Part shown: piece after piece, positions 45,754 to 55,646 of the stretch
How positions within the stretch are numbered: position 1 is the first letter of the stretch
Layout: each line of letters begins with the position of its first letter
Assembly: GCF_000971115.1 (NCBI RefSeq)
Contig: NZ_BBLV01000008.1
Coordinates: 110,018-174,017 of the forward strand
Reading direction: 5' to 3'
Source of the DNA: Demequina gelatinilytica
Lineage (GTDB): Bacteria > Actinomycetota > Actinomycetes > Actinomycetales > Demequinaceae
DNA: 64,000 bases
Notes under the pieces: generated by a model
What the model was told of the DNA's origin: nothing
What the model saw: only the letters and a program-made list of their open reading frames with translations
Database searches by the model: none
Translations under genes and position numbers: made by a program

Positions 45754-46479
45754 TCAGAGGCCGAGCACGCCTGCGAGCTCGGCGAGCGTGCGGATGCGCA
45801 CCAGGCCGTCACGCGGCGTGCCCTCGCCGCACAGTCCGTCGACGTCGCGCGAATGCGCGCCCGGGCGCTCGATCCACACCCCCACGGCGAGCCCCGCGGC
45901 GACCGCCGCCTGGGCGTCCACATCGAACTCGTCGCCCACATAGGCGATCTCCGCGGGCGCGAGCCCCAGGCGCTCGCACGCGAGCGCGTAGACCCGCGGG
46001 TCCGGCTTGCCGAAGCCGAGCGTGTCGACGCCGACCAGCATCGGCACCCGCGCGAGCCCCGCCGCCGCCAACTTCTCGGTCTGATAGGCGTGCGCGGCGT
46101 TGGAGAGCGCGCCGAACGGGATCCCGGCCTCGTCCAGGGCGTCCAGCGCGCCCGCGGCATCGCCGTGCGCGAGCCAGCCTGCCCGGAAGGCGCGTTCGAA
46201 CCCGTCGTTCCAGGCGTCGTACCCCGCCTCGTCGAGCATCGGCCCGCCGAAGATCTCATGGAGCGCGTTCGCCCGACGATGCCGCTGCTCGCGGTAGCTC
46301 ACCTCGCCGCGGGTGTGGGCGCGGTACCAGCCGCCGGCGTCCTCACGCCAGACGCGGAGGAGCTCCGCGTGGTCGACGTCGCCCAGGTACTCGGCCGCGA
46401 CTGACGCGAGGGCGTGACGGAACGCCCCGCGCGTGTCGACCAAGGTGTCGTCGACGTCGAACAGGACTCCGCGGATCAC
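45754..46479 (-). CDS. HAD-superfamily hydrolase
   Basis: The 241-residue protein has HAD motif I DVDDTLVDT, motif II LSNAA, motif III Lys in GFGKPDP and motif IV YVGDEFDVDA. The cap is the four-helix C1 type, so it is probably a small-molecule phosphatase such as phosphoglycolate or nucleotide phosphatase. GTG 46479 has GGGAGG upstream. It lies downstream of gltX beyond a terminator. Confidence 0.85.
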   Translation of the reverse strand: MIRGVLFDVDDTLVDTRGAFRHALASVAAEYLGDVDHAELLRVWREDAGGWYRAHTRGEVSYREQRHRRANALHEIFGGPMLDEAGYDAWNDGFERAFRAGWLAHGDAAGALDALDEAGIPFGALSNAAHAYQTEKLAAAGLARVPMLVGVDTLGFGKPDPRVYALACERLGLAPAEIAYVGDEFDVDAQAAVAAGLAVGVWIERPGAHSRDVDGLCGEGTPRDGLVRIRTLAELAGVLGL

Positions 46480-46548
46480 ACGTGCCTCCCTCACATGACA
46501 GGTGGTGGTCCCGCGCGCGACGGAACCGACGCCGCAGGCATGGTGAGC

Positions 46549-46576
46549 GTCCCGGCCCGCGGGTGCGGGCCGGGAC
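46549..46576 (-). terminator. Hairpin terminator of gltX
   Basis: GTCCCGGCCCGC (46549-46560) pairs perfectly with GCGGGCCGGGAC (46565-46576) around GGGT, 8 bases after the gltX stop. A GGACGATGC motif overlaps the stem foot. Confidence 0.7.
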
Positions 46577-46583
46577 GATGCGG

Positions 46584-48065
46584 CTAGAGCGTCGAACGCA
46601 GGTTGCGCAGGCGCGTGAGCGCGTGGTCCTTGCCCAGGATCTCCATCGACTCGAACAGCGGCGGCGACACCATGCGACCGGTCACGGCGACGCGCAGCGG
46701 GCCGAACGCGAAGCGGGGCTTGATCCCCATCTCCTCGACCAGCTTCTCCTTGAGCGCCTCCTGCTGCGCCTCGGGCGAGAAGTCCTCGAGCCCCTCGAGC
46801 ACCTCGATGGACGCGTCGAGGATCTCGGCGGCGTTCTCGGGAAGCTTCGCGCGCGCCGCGTCCTCGACCACCACCGCGGCATCGTCGATGAAGAGGAAGC
46901 CGAGCATCCCAGGCGCCTCGCCCAGCAGGGTCATGCGGGTCTGGACCAGGGGGATCGCCTCGGCGAGGATCTGCTCCTCGTTCGGCGACAGCCCCGAGAC
47001 CTCGGGCGACGAGATGCAGCCGGCCGCGTGGAGGTACGGCAGCACGCGCACCGCGAACTCCCCGGTGGGCAGCATGCGCATGTGCTCGGCGTTGATCGCC
47101 TCGGCCTTCTTGAGGTCGAAGCGGGCCGGGTTGGGGTTGACGTCCGCGATGTCGAACGCCTCGACCATCTCCTTGACCGTGAACACGTCGCGGTCGGGGC
47201 CGATGCTCCAGCCCAGCAGCGCGAGGTAGTTGAGCAGGCCCTCGGGCAGGAAGCCGCGGTCGCGGTGGTGGAAGAGGTTCGACTCGGGGTCGCGCTTGGA
47301 CAGCTTCTTGGTGCCCTCGCCGAGCACCATCGGCATGTGCGCGTACGCCGGCACCGCATCCGCGATGCCGAGGTCCACCATGGCGCGCCACAGCACGATC
47401 TGCCGCGGCGTCGAGGACAGCAGGTCCTCGCCGCGCAGCACGTGCGTGATCTTCATGAGCGCGTCGTCGACCGGGTTGACCAGCGTGTAGAGCGGGATGC
47501 CGTTCGCGCGCACGATGACGTAGTCCGGCACGGTGCCCGCCGGGAAGGTCACCGTGCCGCGGATGAGGTCCTCGACCACGATGTCCTCGTCGGGCATGCG
47601 CATGCGCAGCACGGGCTCGCGGCCCTCGGCCCGGTAGGCGGCCTTCTGCTCCTCGGTGAGGTCACGGTCGAACCCGTCGTAGCCGAGCTGCGGCGAGCGG
47701 CCCGCGGCCTTGTGACGCTCCTCGATCTCGGCGGGGGTCGAGAAGGACTCGTAGGCGTAGCCGCCCTCGACCAGCTTCTCCACCACCTGCGCGTGCAGGT
47801 CGTGGCGCTCGGACTGGCGGTACGGGCCGTAGGGGCCGGGCTTGTCCGGGCCCTCGTCGTAGTCGATGCCCATCCAGCTCATCGCGTCGAGGAGCATCTC
47901 GTAGCTCTCCTGCGAGTCGCGCTCGGCATCGGTGTCCTCGATGCGGAAGACCATGTCGCCGCCGGTGTGGCGGGCGTAGGCCCAGTTGAACAGCGCCGTG
48001 CGGACCATGCCCACATGGGGCAGCCCGGTGGGCGACGGGGAGAAGCGGACGCGGACCTTGCTCAT
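46584..48065 (-). CDS. gltX: Glutamyl-tRNA synthetase
   Basis: The 493-residue class I synthetase has the HIGH-like motif [10 protein letters not shown] (H at 17) and the KMSKS-like KKLSKRD. It charges tRNA-Glu, and in organisms without GlnRS also tRNA-Gln. ATG 48065 has AAGGAAG upstream. It follows the FAH-family gene by 80 bases in the same direction, a common actinobacterial pairing. Confidence 0.95.
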   Translation of the reverse strand: MSKVRVRFSPSPTGLPHVGMVRTALFNWAYARHTGGDMVFRIEDTDAERDSQESYEMLLDAMSWMGIDYDEGPDKPGPYGPYRQSERHDLHAQVVEKLVEGGYAYESFSTPAEIEERHKAAGRSPQLGYDGFDRDLTEEQKAAYRAEGREPVLRMRMPDEDIVVEDLIRGTVTFPAGTVPDYVIVRANGIPLYTLVNPVDDALMKITHVLRGEDLLSSTPRQIVLWRAMVDLGIADAVPAYAHMPMVLGEGTKKLSKRDPESNLFHHRDRGFLPEGLLNYLALLGWSIGPDRDVFTVKEMVEAFDIADVNPNPARFDLKKAEAINAEHMRMLPTGEFAVRVLPYLHAAGCISSPEVSGLSPNEEQILAEAIPLVQTRMTLLGEAPGMLGFLFIDDAAVVVEDAARAKLPENAAEILDASIEVLEGLEDFSPEAQQEALKEKLVEEMGIKPRFAFGPLRVAVTGRMVSPPLFESMEILGKDHALTRLRNLRSTL

Positions 48066-48145
48066 GAGTACTTCCTTGGAACGGGACGATGCTGGGGCGG
48101 GGGCGTCGAACGGACGACGGGTGGGGGGCGCGGGCGAGCCGGGGC

Positions 48146-48928
48146 TCAGCCGCGCCGGATGACGGGGTTGCGCAGGACGCCGAGGTCCTCGACCTCGACC
48201 TCGACCACGTCGCCGTGGTGGAGGGTGGTCACGCCCGCGGGGGTGCCGGTGAGGATCACGTCGCCGGGCAGCAGCGTGGTGACCTCGGACACGAGCGACA
48301 CCACGGTCGCGACGTCCGTGATCATGTCGGCCGAGTGGCCCTCCTGCACGGTCTCGCCGTTGATGCGGCCGTACACGTGGACGTCGTCGTGCGCGAGCTC
48401 GGTCTCGATCCACGGGCCGAGCGGCAGCGACGTGTCGAAGGCCTTGCCGCGGAACCACTGCTTCTCCTGGCGCTGCACGTCGCGCGCCGTCACGTCGTTG
48501 GCGCATGTGAAGCCGTAGATGTACTGCTCGGCGTTCTCGGGGCTCACGTCCTTGCACACGCGCGAGATCACTATCGCGAGCTCGGCCTCGAGCTGGACGT
48601 CCTCCGCGTAGTGCGGCAGCACGATCGGGTCGTCGGGACCCACCACCGCCGTGTTGGGCTTGAGGAACAGCAGCGGGAGGTCGTCGACCTCGTTGCCCAG
48701 CTCCTTCGCGTGGTCCGCATAGTTGCGGCCCAGGCACACGATCTTCGAGCGCGGGATGACGGGGGCGAGCAGGCGGACGTCGTCGGTGAGCTTGATCCGC
48801 TCGCCGGTGACGGAGCCGGGGGTGTACATCGGGTCGCCGGTGAGGACCACGAGCTCCTCGTTGCCCGCCTCCCCGTCGACGATCGCGTACTGGGGCTCTG
48901 ATCCGGTGGTGAAACGGGCGATACGCAT
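48146..48928 (-). CDS. Fumarylacetoacetate hydrolase family protein
   Basis: The 260-residue protein has the FAH-fold segments [26 protein letters not shown] (metal-binding Glu pair) and [11 protein letters not shown]. Family members hydrolyse or decarboxylate 2-keto acids such as oxaloacetate or catechol-pathway products; the substrate here is open. ATG 48928 lies 7 bases after TACGCT. Confidence 0.88.
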   Translation of the reverse strand: MRIARFTTGSEPQYAIVDGEAGNEELVVLTGDPMYTPGSVTGERIKLTDDVRLLAPVIPRSKIVCLGRNYADHAKELGNEVDDLPLLFLKPNTAVVGPDDPIVLPHYAEDVQLEAELAIVISRVCKDVSPENAEQYIYGFTCANDVTARDVQRQEKQWFRGKAFDTSLPLGPWIETELAHDDVHVYGRINGETVQEGHSADMITDVATVVSLVSEVTTLLPGDVILTGTPAGVTTLHHGDVVEVEVEDLGVLRNPVIRRG

Positions 48929-48935
48929 GGGCTCC

Positions 48936-48941
48936 AGCGTA
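48936..48941 (-). promoter_or_regulatory. -10 hexamer TACGCT, leaderless start of FAH gene
   Basis: TACGCT is 7 bases from ATG 48928. Confidence 0.55.
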
Positions 48942-48989
48942 GTCGTTCACGGATGTCGCGCCTGCGGGGGTGCCGGCCCCGCCCTTGCC

Positions 48990-48995
48990 TACGAT
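48990..48995 (+). promoter_or_regulatory. -10 hexamer TACGAT, leaderless start of membrane protein gene
   Basis: TACGAT is 7 bases before ATG 49003. Confidence 0.55.
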
Positions 48996-49002
48996 GGGCC
49001 GC

Positions 49003-50040
49003 ATGGGACAGGCCGTGGGGCGCATCGTCGGGCTCGACGTCGCGCGCGGCATCGCCGTGCTCGGCATGGTGGCGGCGCATGTGGGCGACGACGGCACGCG
49101 CGGCGCCGACACCGACGGCTGGGCGTGGCTGGTGATCGCGCATGGACGGCCCTCCGCGCTGTTCGCGGTGCTCGCCGGCGTGACGATGTCCCTCATGCTC
49201 GCCGGCGCCGGCGGCACGGCCGATGCACGGGCCGTCCGGCGCACCCGCGCCCGGATCGCGGCACGCGCCGGCGTCCTCGTGGCGCTCGGCCTGCTGGTGT
49301 CGCAGATGAGCACCGGCGTCGACATCGTCCTGGTGAACCTGGGCCTCATCATGCTCATGGCCGTCCCGCTGCTGCGTGCACCCTCGTGGGTGCTGCTCGC
49401 CGGGGCCGCGACGGCCTTCGCGGTGGGACGGGTGCTGGTCGCCGCGGTCCAACCCGAAGGCTGGTGGTACGACGCCCCGGTGGTGGGCCGCCTGTGGAGC
49501 TACCACTACCCCGCCCTGTCGTGGATCGGCTACGCGTTGCTGGGGCTCGCGGTGGGGCGCCTGGCGCTGCGCGAGGCCCGGGTGCAGGCGCTGCTCATCG
49601 GTGCCGGCGCGGCCGGCGTCGGCGCGGCCGTCGCGATCCGCATCGTCGTGGGCGACGGTCCGGTGACGGGCCTCGGCGCGCACACCTACACGCCGCTCGA
49701 GATGACCGCCAACTCCGCGATCGCGCTCGCCGTGATCGGAGGGGCCTGCTGGCTCGCGCCGCGCATGCGGGCCGTGCTCAGCCCGGTCGAGGCGCTCGGC
49801 TCGATGGCGCTCTCCGGCTACGTGCTGCACCTGCTCATCATCGCGGCCGTCGGCAGCGAGATGGTCTACGAGCCCTCGAACGTCGCGCTCATCGTCCTCG
49901 AGGCCGTGCTGCTCGCGGCGGCGTGGGCCTGGCGACGCTGGCAGGGCCAGGGTCCGCTCGAGCGCGGGCTCACGCGCGTCTCGAACGCCGCAGGCGACGC
50001 CGCCACCCGCGACCTCCCTGCGCAGGCAGGATCACGGTGA
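49003..50040 (+). CDS. Polytopic membrane protein, DUF1624/DUF418-like
   Basis: The 345-residue protein has about nine hydrophobic segments. It opens [20 protein letters not shown], the R-x-x-x-D-x-x-R-G pattern of membrane acyltransferase-like proteins (DUF1624, heparan-alpha-glucosaminide N-acetyltransferase family), and ends with a DUF418-like [15 protein letters not shown]. It may modify surface glycans; no substrate can be named. Its stop overlaps the next gene by 3 bases. Confidence 0.78.
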   Translation: MGQAVGRIVGLDVARGIAVLGMVAAHVGDDGTRGADTDGWAWLVIAHGRPSALFAVLAGVTMSLMLAGAGGTADARAVRRTRARIAARAGVLVALGLLVSQMSTGVDIVLVNLGLIMLMAVPLLRAPSWVLLAGAATAFAVGRVLVAAVQPEGWWYDAPVVGRLWSYHYPALSWIGYALLGLAVGRLALREARVQALLIGAGAAGVGAAVAIRIVVGDGPVTGLGAHTYTPLEMTANSAIALAVIGGACWLAPRMRAVLSPVEALGSMALSGYVLHLLIIAAVGSEMVYEPSNVALIVLEAVLLAAAWAWRRWQGQGPLERGLTRVSNAAGDAATRDLPAQAGSR

Positions 50041-50975
50041 GCGTCCTCGACTGGCTCATGGCGGGAGACCCGGCCATCCGCTGGCAGACGATGCGCGACC
50101 TCCTGGGTGCGGATCCCGAGGAGGTCGCGGCCGAGCGCGCGCGGGTGGCGTACGAGGGTTGGGGAGCACGCCTCCTCGCGCTGCAGGAGACCGACGGCTC
50201 ATGGGCCGGTGGAGCGTGGTTCCCCGCCGGCGATCGCGATCCCGACGACGGTCAGCCGTGGACCTCGACCGCGCATGTCCTGGTGCTCCTCACGCTCCTC
50301 GGCGCGGACCCCGACGCCCACGCTCTCCGCGAGGCGGCCGAGCGTGCCTTCGCCGCGGTCAGGTGGGAGGACAACGACGCCGCGTTCCTCGACGGCGAGG
50401 ACGAGGCCTGCACGCTCGCCACGACCATCCTGGTCGGCGCCTACTTCGGGCATGACATGTCGGGCGCGTCCGCACGTCTGGTCGCCGACCATCGCGCGGA
50501 CGGCGGCTGGAACTGCGATCCGCCGTCGCTGTCGACGCGCTCGAGCTTCCATTCGACCCTCCTCGCGCTCGAGGCCCTGGAGGCGCAGCATCGTGCCCAC
50601 GGCCTCGACCCCGCCGCGCTCGAGGCGGTGGACGACGCCCGCGAGTACCTGCTGGTGCGGTCGCTCATGCGCGGGCGCCGCTCCGGCACCGTCGTCGACG
50701 CCGCCTACCAGCGCTTCTCCTTCCCCCCGTACTGGCACTACGACGTGCTGCGCGCGCTCGACCATCTGCGCACCGCGGACGCCCCTCGCGACCCGCGGCT
50801 CGCGGACGCGATCGCGCTGGTGCGGTCGCGCCAGTCGGCGGCCGGCCAGTGGCCGCTCGAGAACACGCATCGCGGCGCGGTGCCGTTCGTGATGGAGGAC
50901 GGCGATGGGCGCCCGAGCCGGTGGAACACGCTGCGCGCGATGCGCGTGCTGCGGTGGTGGGAGGAGCAGGCGTGA
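50037..50975 (+). CDS. Uncharacterised terpene-cyclase-like (alpha/alpha barrel) protein
   Basis: The 312-residue protein has repeats such as LLALQETDGSWAGGAWF, RADGGWNCDPPS and SRQSAAGQWPLENTH, resembling the QW repeats of prenyltransferase/squalene-cyclase folds. The catalytic DxDD of squalene cyclases is not seen, so enzymatic function is uncertain. GTG 50037 overlaps the membrane protein stop (GTGA), so the two are coupled. Confidence 0.7.
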   Translation: MSVLDWLMAGDPAIRWQTMRDLLGADPEEVAAERARVAYEGWGARLLALQETDGSWAGGAWFPAGDRDPDDGQPWTSTAHVLVLLTLLGADPDAHALREAAERAFAAVRWEDNDAAFLDGEDEACTLATTILVGAYFGHDMSGASARLVADHRADGGWNCDPPSLSTRSSFHSTLLALEALEAQHRAHGLDPAALEAVDDAREYLLVRSLMRGRRSGTVVDAAYQRFSFPPYWHYDVLRALDHLRTADAPRDPRLADAIALVRSRQSAAGQWPLENTHRGAVPFVMEDGDGRPSRWNTLRAMRVLRWWEEQA

Positions 50976-50979
50976 TCCG

Positions 50980-52530
50980 TCAGGACGCCGACGTGCCGCC
51001 CGGATGCACGTCCCTGACCTCGTAGACCGCTCCCGCGGGCACGCGCTCCCGGAGCGCGTCGACCGCCTTGGCGCCGCCGCGCCACCGGCCGGGCTCGATC
51101 ACGAATCCGGCACCCGTCGCCCCCGTGAGGTCCCAGTGCCCGCAGTCGATGCACACCCCGGCGAGCGCGATCGAGTCCCAGCGCAGCTCGATGATGCCGA
51201 GCTCCGGCGCGAGCATGAGGATGCGCTCCGGATCGAGGACCAGCTGCATGCCGCGCATGCCCGAGAACCAGCGGGGCGAGAGGATCTCGACGCTGTCCGG
51301 CATGAACGCCTTCGCTCGCGCCACCGTGGTCATCGCCTCGTAGTGGCCCTCGGGCTCGCGCGCCCACGGCAGCCCTAGCCGCTCCGAGAGCTGCTCGGGC
51401 GTGATCTCGTCGTCGATCTCGCCGAGCGACACCAGCAGGGTCTCGACCGCGCCGGCGATCACCTCGCGCACCCGGTCGAGCGGGACGGCGGTCATGTCGA
51501 CGGCGTCGATCGCGAACGGCTCGACGCCGTGACGCAGGAGGTTCATGGCTGCGTCGTCGAGGTGGGCGCTCTGCGCGCCGCTGTGCGCGGTGATGTTCGC
51601 GTCCTCCTCGAGGATCGCGGCCATGAGCTCGGCCGAGGGGCCCTCGACCGCGAGCGCGCGCAGGATCTCCACGGCGGCGTCGGCGGTGGTGAGGATGTCC
51701 TCGCGACGCGGATCGAGCACGACCACGGCCCAGCGTGCCGTCGCATCGGTCCGCGCCACGAACGCGTCGACGCTGTACACGAGGTGCCGGTCGGTGCGCA
51801 GCCGGTCGAGCAGCGCACGCTGGATCGCGGCCCCCGCCACGTAGACCGCGCCCCGCTCGGAGGCGTCGAGGGTGAAGGAGAGCGCGAGCGGCGCGGCGCC
51901 TCCGCCGAGCCACCCCTGGCGCCGATGCTCGAGCGGCTGGATCGCGAGGCGCTCAGGCAAGGGGCGCGCGGGCGGCAGCTCGACGTCGAGCCCGTCCGGG
52001 ACGGGTCCCGTGAACGTCAGCACCGCGTTGCCGGCGTGCAGCCACGTGGCCGCCCACTCGAGCGCCTGCGCGCGGTCGAGGGAGCGATGCGCCGGCATCC
52101 CCAGGTCGAGCAGACCCAGGGTCGAGGCGCCGAAGCGGTCGAGGAGCGGGCCGGTGCCCGTCATCTCGTCGCCCTCGCCGAGCTCCGCGGCGATGATGCG
52201 ACGCTGCTCCGCGACCACCTCGTCGTCGATGGCGTCGAGATCCCTGATGGCGGCCGCGACACGCGCGAGGAAGTCCGCCACGGCCGCCTCGGCACCCTCC
52301 GCGTAGAACGTGACGCGGTCCTCCTCGGTCGAGGCGTTGTGCGTCACGCCCACGCGTCCGACCCTGCTCATCACGAGGTGCTCGACCAGGTGCGTGACGC
52401 CTGCCGTGCGGGGCGCCTCATCGCGGCGCCCGACCGCGAAGGCGAGCGTGCCGGTGAACGTGGAGCGGATGTCCGACCACAGCACCGGGACTCCCCGATG
52501 GTCGGTCGTCTGCAGCGTCGGGATGGCCAT
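50980..52530 (-). CDS. M16-family peptidase-like protein with extra C-terminal domain
   Basis: The 516-residue protein has the inverted zinc motif HLVEH with a downstream Glu region (VAEQRRIIAAELGEGDE), as in M16 peptidases, then a second M16-like half. The last ~100 residues form a beta-rich segment (ILSPRWFSGMRGMQLVLD...RILMLAPELGIIELRWD) that looks like a PH-type domain and is not usual for M16. It appears cytoplasmic. Start ATG 52530 is 6 bases from CATGAT. Confidence 0.75.
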   Translation of the reverse strand: MAIPTLQTTDHRGVPVLWSDIRSTFTGTLAFAVGRRDEAPRTAGVTHLVEHLVMSRVGRVGVTHNASTEEDRVTFYAEGAEAAVADFLARVAAAIRDLDAIDDEVVAEQRRIIAAELGEGDEMTGTGPLLDRFGASTLGLLDLGMPAHRSLDRAQALEWAATWLHAGNAVLTFTGPVPDGLDVELPPARPLPERLAIQPLEHRRQGWLGGGAAPLALSFTLDASERGAVYVAGAAIQRALLDRLRTDRHLVYSVDAFVARTDATARWAVVVLDPRREDILTTADAAVEILRALAVEGPSAELMAAILEEDANITAHSGAQSAHLDDAAMNLLRHGVEPFAIDAVDMTAVPLDRVREVIAGAVETLLVSLGEIDDEITPEQLSERLGLPWAREPEGHYEAMTTVARAKAFMPDSVEILSPRWFSGMRGMQLVLDPERILMLAPELGIIELRWDSIALAGVCIDCGHWDLTGATGAGFVIEPGRWRGGAKAVDALRERVPAGAVYEVRDVHPGGTSAS

Positions 52531-52536
52531 GCGCCC

Positions 52537-52542
52537 ATCATG
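52537..52542 (-). promoter_or_regulatory. -10-like hexamer CATGAT before M16 gene
   Basis: CATGAT is 6 bases from ATG 52530; a weak match. Confidence 0.35.
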
Positions 52543-52688
52543 GCGGCCGTGGCCGCGCCTTCCGGTCAGCCCGACGCCGACCTCCGGACGTGTCGTGCCG
52601 TGCGACCCGCCGCGCGCGGTCGCGCCGATCCGGCCGGCGATGCGAGACCGTGGGAGCCGACCACCATCCGAACGCCCCAGGGGGAACC

Positions 52689-53444
52689 GTGTCACGACCG
52701 ACAGATGGCGCGCGCCTGGCCGTCCTCATCGATGCCGACAACGCGCGCGCTCAGCACCTCGAGCGCCTGCTCGCGGAGATCGCGAAGTACGGCACCGCGG
52801 GGGTCCGCCGTGCGTACGGCGACTGGACCTCCTCCCAGCTGGGCTCGTGGAAGAAGGAGCTGCTCGAGCACTCGGTGCAGCCCATCCAGCAGTTCAGCTA
52901 CACGTCCGGCAAGAACGCCACGGACAGCGCTCTCATCATCGACGCGATGGATCTGCTGCACGCGGGCAACCTCGACGGCTTCTGCCTCGTGTCGAGCGAC
53001 AGCGACTTCACCCGGCTCGCGGCACGGATCCGCGAGCAGGGGCTCACGGTGTACGGCTTCGGCGAGCGGAAGACGCCGAAGCCCTTCGTCGCCGCCTGCG
53101 ACACCTTCATCTACGTCGAGAACCTCGAGCCGCCGGCCGCGCCCGCCGCCGCATCGTCGAAGCCCGCCCTCAAGCGTGACGACACCCTGGACCGCCTGCT
53201 GGCCGAGGCCGTCGACGCGGCCGCCGGGGATGACGGCTGGGCGAACCTGGGCGCCGTGGGCAGCAACCTCTCGCGCCTCGCCTCGGACTTCGACTCGCGC
53301 ACGTGGGGCTACAGCAAGCTCAAGGACCTGGTGCAGGCCCACCCGTCCTACCAGGTCCAGTCCCGCCCCGGCGGCGACGGGAAGAGCTCCAGCACCTACG
53401 CGAAGCTGCGCCAGCCGGGCAAGCGCGGATCCGCGCGACAATAG
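52689..53444 (+). CDS. NYN-domain nuclease with OST-HTH/LOTUS domain
   Basis: The 251-residue protein has an N-terminal PIN-like NYN domain (LAVLIDADNAR, D15/D17; LVSSDSDFTRLA, D104/D106) expected to cleave or bind RNA, then a linker and a LOTUS/OST-HTH domain (about 160-235). It resembles LabA/DUF88-OST-HTH proteins. GTG 52689 has AGGGGGAA upstream. The next gene starts 5 bases after its stop. Confidence 0.88.
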   Translation: MSRPTDGARLAVLIDADNARAQHLERLLAEIAKYGTAGVRRAYGDWTSSQLGSWKKELLEHSVQPIQQFSYTSGKNATDSALIIDAMDLLHAGNLDGFCLVSSDSDFTRLAARIREQGLTVYGFGERKTPKPFVAACDTFIYVENLEPPAAPAAASSKPALKRDDTLDRLLAEAVDAAAGDDGWANLGAVGSNLSRLASDFDSRTWGYSKLKDLVQAHPSYQVQSRPGGDGKSSSTYAKLRQPGKRGSARQ

Positions 53445-53449
53445 GGGCC

Positions 53450-54352
53450 ATGGCCGTCCTCAGTTCCCCCGTGCTCCCGCACGCGTCGGCCTCGGCGCTG
53501 CCACGAGCACGGTGGGAGGCGCTGGCGACCGCGCATGCCGCGTCAGCCGACGCCCTCACCGCGGGCCACCGCGCTCGCAAGGGCCGGGGCGAGCGGCACG
53601 CCGTCGAGGACTTCCTGTTCGAGTACTACGCGACCCGCCCCTCGCACCTGCGCCGCTGGCATCCGGGCCCCGGCGTCGCTCTCGAGGACGCGCCCGAGCA
53701 CGCGGGCTGGCGCTTCTACCGCACCGACGGCACTCGCACGGAGCTGGACGCGGCGGCCTTCATGGAGGCACGCGGCACCGCGGTCGACCTCATCGAGCGC
53801 CTCCTGCGAGCCACCGCGGCCCGGCCCGCGCGACTCGGCTGCTTCGGCCTCCACGAGTGGGCGATGGCCTACCGCGCGGGCGAGGGCATCCGGCACCCCC
53901 TGCCCCTGCGCCTGGGTCAGGACGGGACCGATGAGGTGGTCGAGTCCCACCCCATCGCGTGCAGCCACTTCGATGCGTTCAGGTTCTTCACCCCGGCGGC
54001 GGTGCCGCTCAACCGGATGCAGCCCACGCGCGAGACGCAGGTCGACCTGGAGCAGCCCGGGTGCCTCCACGCGACCATGGACCTGTACAAGTGGGCGGCC
54101 AAGCTCGCGCCCGCCATCCCGTCGAGCCTCCAGCTCGAGGCCTTCGCGCTCGCCCTCGAGGTTCGCCAGGTCGACATGCAGGCCTCGCCGTACGACGTGT
54201 CCTCGTACGGGCTGCCTGCCATCGCGGTCGAGACCGCCGAGGGCAAGCGGGAGTACGTCGAGCGTCAGCGGGACTTCTCGGAACGCGGCGCGGCGCTCCG
54301 CGAGCGCATCGTCGACGCCATCGCGCGGCTGCGTGCCGCGGCGGACGCCTGA
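53450..54352 (+). CDS. Conserved actinobacterial protein annotated as 3-methyladenine DNA glycosylase
   Basis: The 300-residue protein carries conserved blocks FLFEYYATRPSHLRRWHPG, LGCFGLHEWAMAYR, CSHFDAFRFFTPAAVPLN and QPGCLHATMDLYKWA. I recall this family being labelled 3-methyladenine DNA glycosylase in actinobacterial genomes, but no helix-hairpin-helix or known glycosylase active site is evident, so the activity is doubtful. Its start is 7 bases after GACAAT, within the end of the NYN gene. The TGA is in frame with the GH16-like remnant downstream. Confidence 0.7.
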   Translation: MAVLSSPVLPHASASALPRARWEALATAHAASADALTAGHRARKGRGERHAVEDFLFEYYATRPSHLRRWHPGPGVALEDAPEHAGWRFYRTDGTRTELDAAAFMEARGTAVDLIERLLRATAARPARLGCFGLHEWAMAYRAGEGIRHPLPLRLGQDGTDEVVESHPIACSHFDAFRFFTPAAVPLNRMQPTRETQVDLEQPGCLHATMDLYKWAAKLAPAIPSSLQLEAFALALEVRQVDMQASPYDVSSYGLPAIAVETAEGKREYVERQRDFSERGAALRERIVDAIARLRAAADA

Positions 54353-54454
54353 CGTCCACCGCGGCACGGTCGACCCCGGTCCGGCCACGGGGGGTGCAGC
54401 CGGGCCGGGGCCTGCCTCGCTGCGCGCCCTCATCGATCGCGGGGCCCTCCGCAC

Positions 54455-55135
54455 TGGACCACTCCTGAGCGCTCAGGAGCGCGCTACCGCTTCACCGCGG
54501 CCGGCCTCGAGCTCCTCATCGAGCATGATCAGCACGCCTGGCGACCCGAGGACGGGGACTTCCGCGTCTCGCACCTGCAGACCGGCGAGTTCGCCGGACC
54601 GCTCGGCACCGCGGTCGGCCAGCACCGCATCGGACGCGACCTTCGCGTGGTGACGGAGCGGACGATGCGGCGGCTCTGGGCCCCGCCGCGCGCCGGGGCG
54701 GTCGAGGTGGTCGCGTCCGCGAACGCGGATCCCACGTGCATGCTCGGGATCTGGCTGGTGGGCCACGAGTCCACGGGCCCGGAGGACTCGGGCGAGATCT
54801 GCATCGCGGAGGTCTTCGGCGACCGGGTGTCCCCCTCATCGTCCACCGTGCGCATGGGGATCAAGGCGCATCATGATCCTCGCCTGATCACGGACCTGCG
54901 CGACGTGGAGGCCGCCGTCGACGCCACCGAGCCGCACACCTACGGCGCGGCCTGGGACGCGGAGGGGACCGAGATCACGCTCGACGGCGCGACCGTCTAC
55001 CGGACGGACCAGGTGCTCGGCTACCCGCTCCAGCTCATGCTCGATCTGTGGGAGCTCCCGCACGGCCGACGCGAGGCGGCCGCCTATCCGAAGGTCGCCA
55101 CGCTCCACGAGGTGCGTCTGCGCACCGACGACTGA
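54455..55135 (+). pseudogene. GH16-like lectin/glucanase gene lacking a start codon
   Basis: Clear protein-like sequence begins about 54455 (WTTPERSGARYRF...) and runs to 55135, with GLELLIEHDQHAW, HLQTGEFAGPLGTAVGQHR, SGEICIAEVFG and HTYGAAWDAEGTEITLDG, matching GH16-like concanavalin-A folds. No ATG, GTG or TTG exists in this frame from the preceding gene's TGA (54350) to GTG 54644/54647, which would delete the first ~60 residues. The canonical ExDxxE site reads EICIAE. It is probably a 5'-truncated gene; a frameshift or unusual start is possible. Confidence 0.55.
54462..54479. repeat. 18-bp perfect palindrome at the GH16 5' end
   Basis: CTCCTGAGCGCTCAGGAG is a perfect palindrome located where the GH16-like similarity begins. 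Its core TGAGCGCTCA resembles LacI-family operator cores. Confidence 0.6.
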
Positions 55136-55582
55136 TCAGCGCGAGGCCGCGGCGCCCTTGTTCGCGAGCTCGTCCGCCTTCTCGTTACCAGGGTCGCCGG
55201 CGTGGCCCTTGACCCACACCCACGTGATCTCGTGCCGGCCCAGCTGCTCGTCGAGCGCCTGCCACAGCTCCACGTTCTTCACGGGCTTCTTGTCCGAGGT
55301 CTTCCAGCCGTTGCGCTTCCAGCCCTTCATCCAGGACTGGGCGCCGTTCTTCACGTACTGCGAGTCGACGTGGAGCGTGACCTTGCACGGACGGTTGAGC
55401 GCCTTGAGACCCTCGATGACGGCGGTGAGCTCCATGCGGTTGTTGGTGGTGACCTTCTCACCGCCGAAGAGCTCGCGCTCGTGGCCGCCGGCCTTCATCC
55501 ACACGCCCCAACCCCCGAGACCGGGGTTGCCCTTGCACGCGCCATCGGTCCACATGTGCACTTCGGTCAGGGTGTCGTTCAC
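55136..55582 (-). CDS. rnhA: Ribonuclease HI
   Basis: The 148-residue enzyme has the DEDD catalytic set: D13 in [11 protein letters not shown]51 in NRMELTA, D73 in VDSQY and the final Asp in GNEKADELA. The basic protrusion ([20 protein letters not shown]) marks the E. coli-like type I form. It removes RNA from RNA-DNA hybrids. GTG 55582 follows TACCGT by 6 bases. It is divergent from ybaK. Confidence 0.94.
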   Translation of the reverse strand: MNDTLTEVHMWTDGACKGNPGLGGWGVWMKAGGHERELFGGEKVTTNNRMELTAVIEGLKALNRPCKVTLHVDSQYVKNGAQSWMKGWKRNGWKTSDKKPVKNVELWQALDEQLGRHEITWVWVKGHAGDPGNEKADELANKGAAASR

Positions 55583-55588
55583 CCGGAC

Positions 55589-55594
55589 ACGGTA
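55589..55594 (-). promoter_or_regulatory. -10 hexamer TACCGT, leaderless start of rnhA
   Basis: TACCGT is 6 bases from GTG 55582. Confidence 0.55.
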
Positions 55595-55634
55595 CCCGGG
55601 CGGCGGCCTCACGGACGCCAGCCACCGCATCGTC

Positions 55635-55640
55635 CACAAT
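55635..55640 (+). promoter_or_regulatory. -10 hexamer CACAAT, leaderless start of ybaK
   Basis: CACAAT is 6 bases before ATG 55647; a GCATCGTCC motif abuts it. Confidence 0.55.
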
Positions 55641-55646
55641 GGACCC

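Noticed and set aside
46480..47391. Apparent fusion of the HAD gene with a longer frame
   Set aside because: The extra part is an out-of-frame reading of gltX; HAD motif I directly follows GTG 46479.
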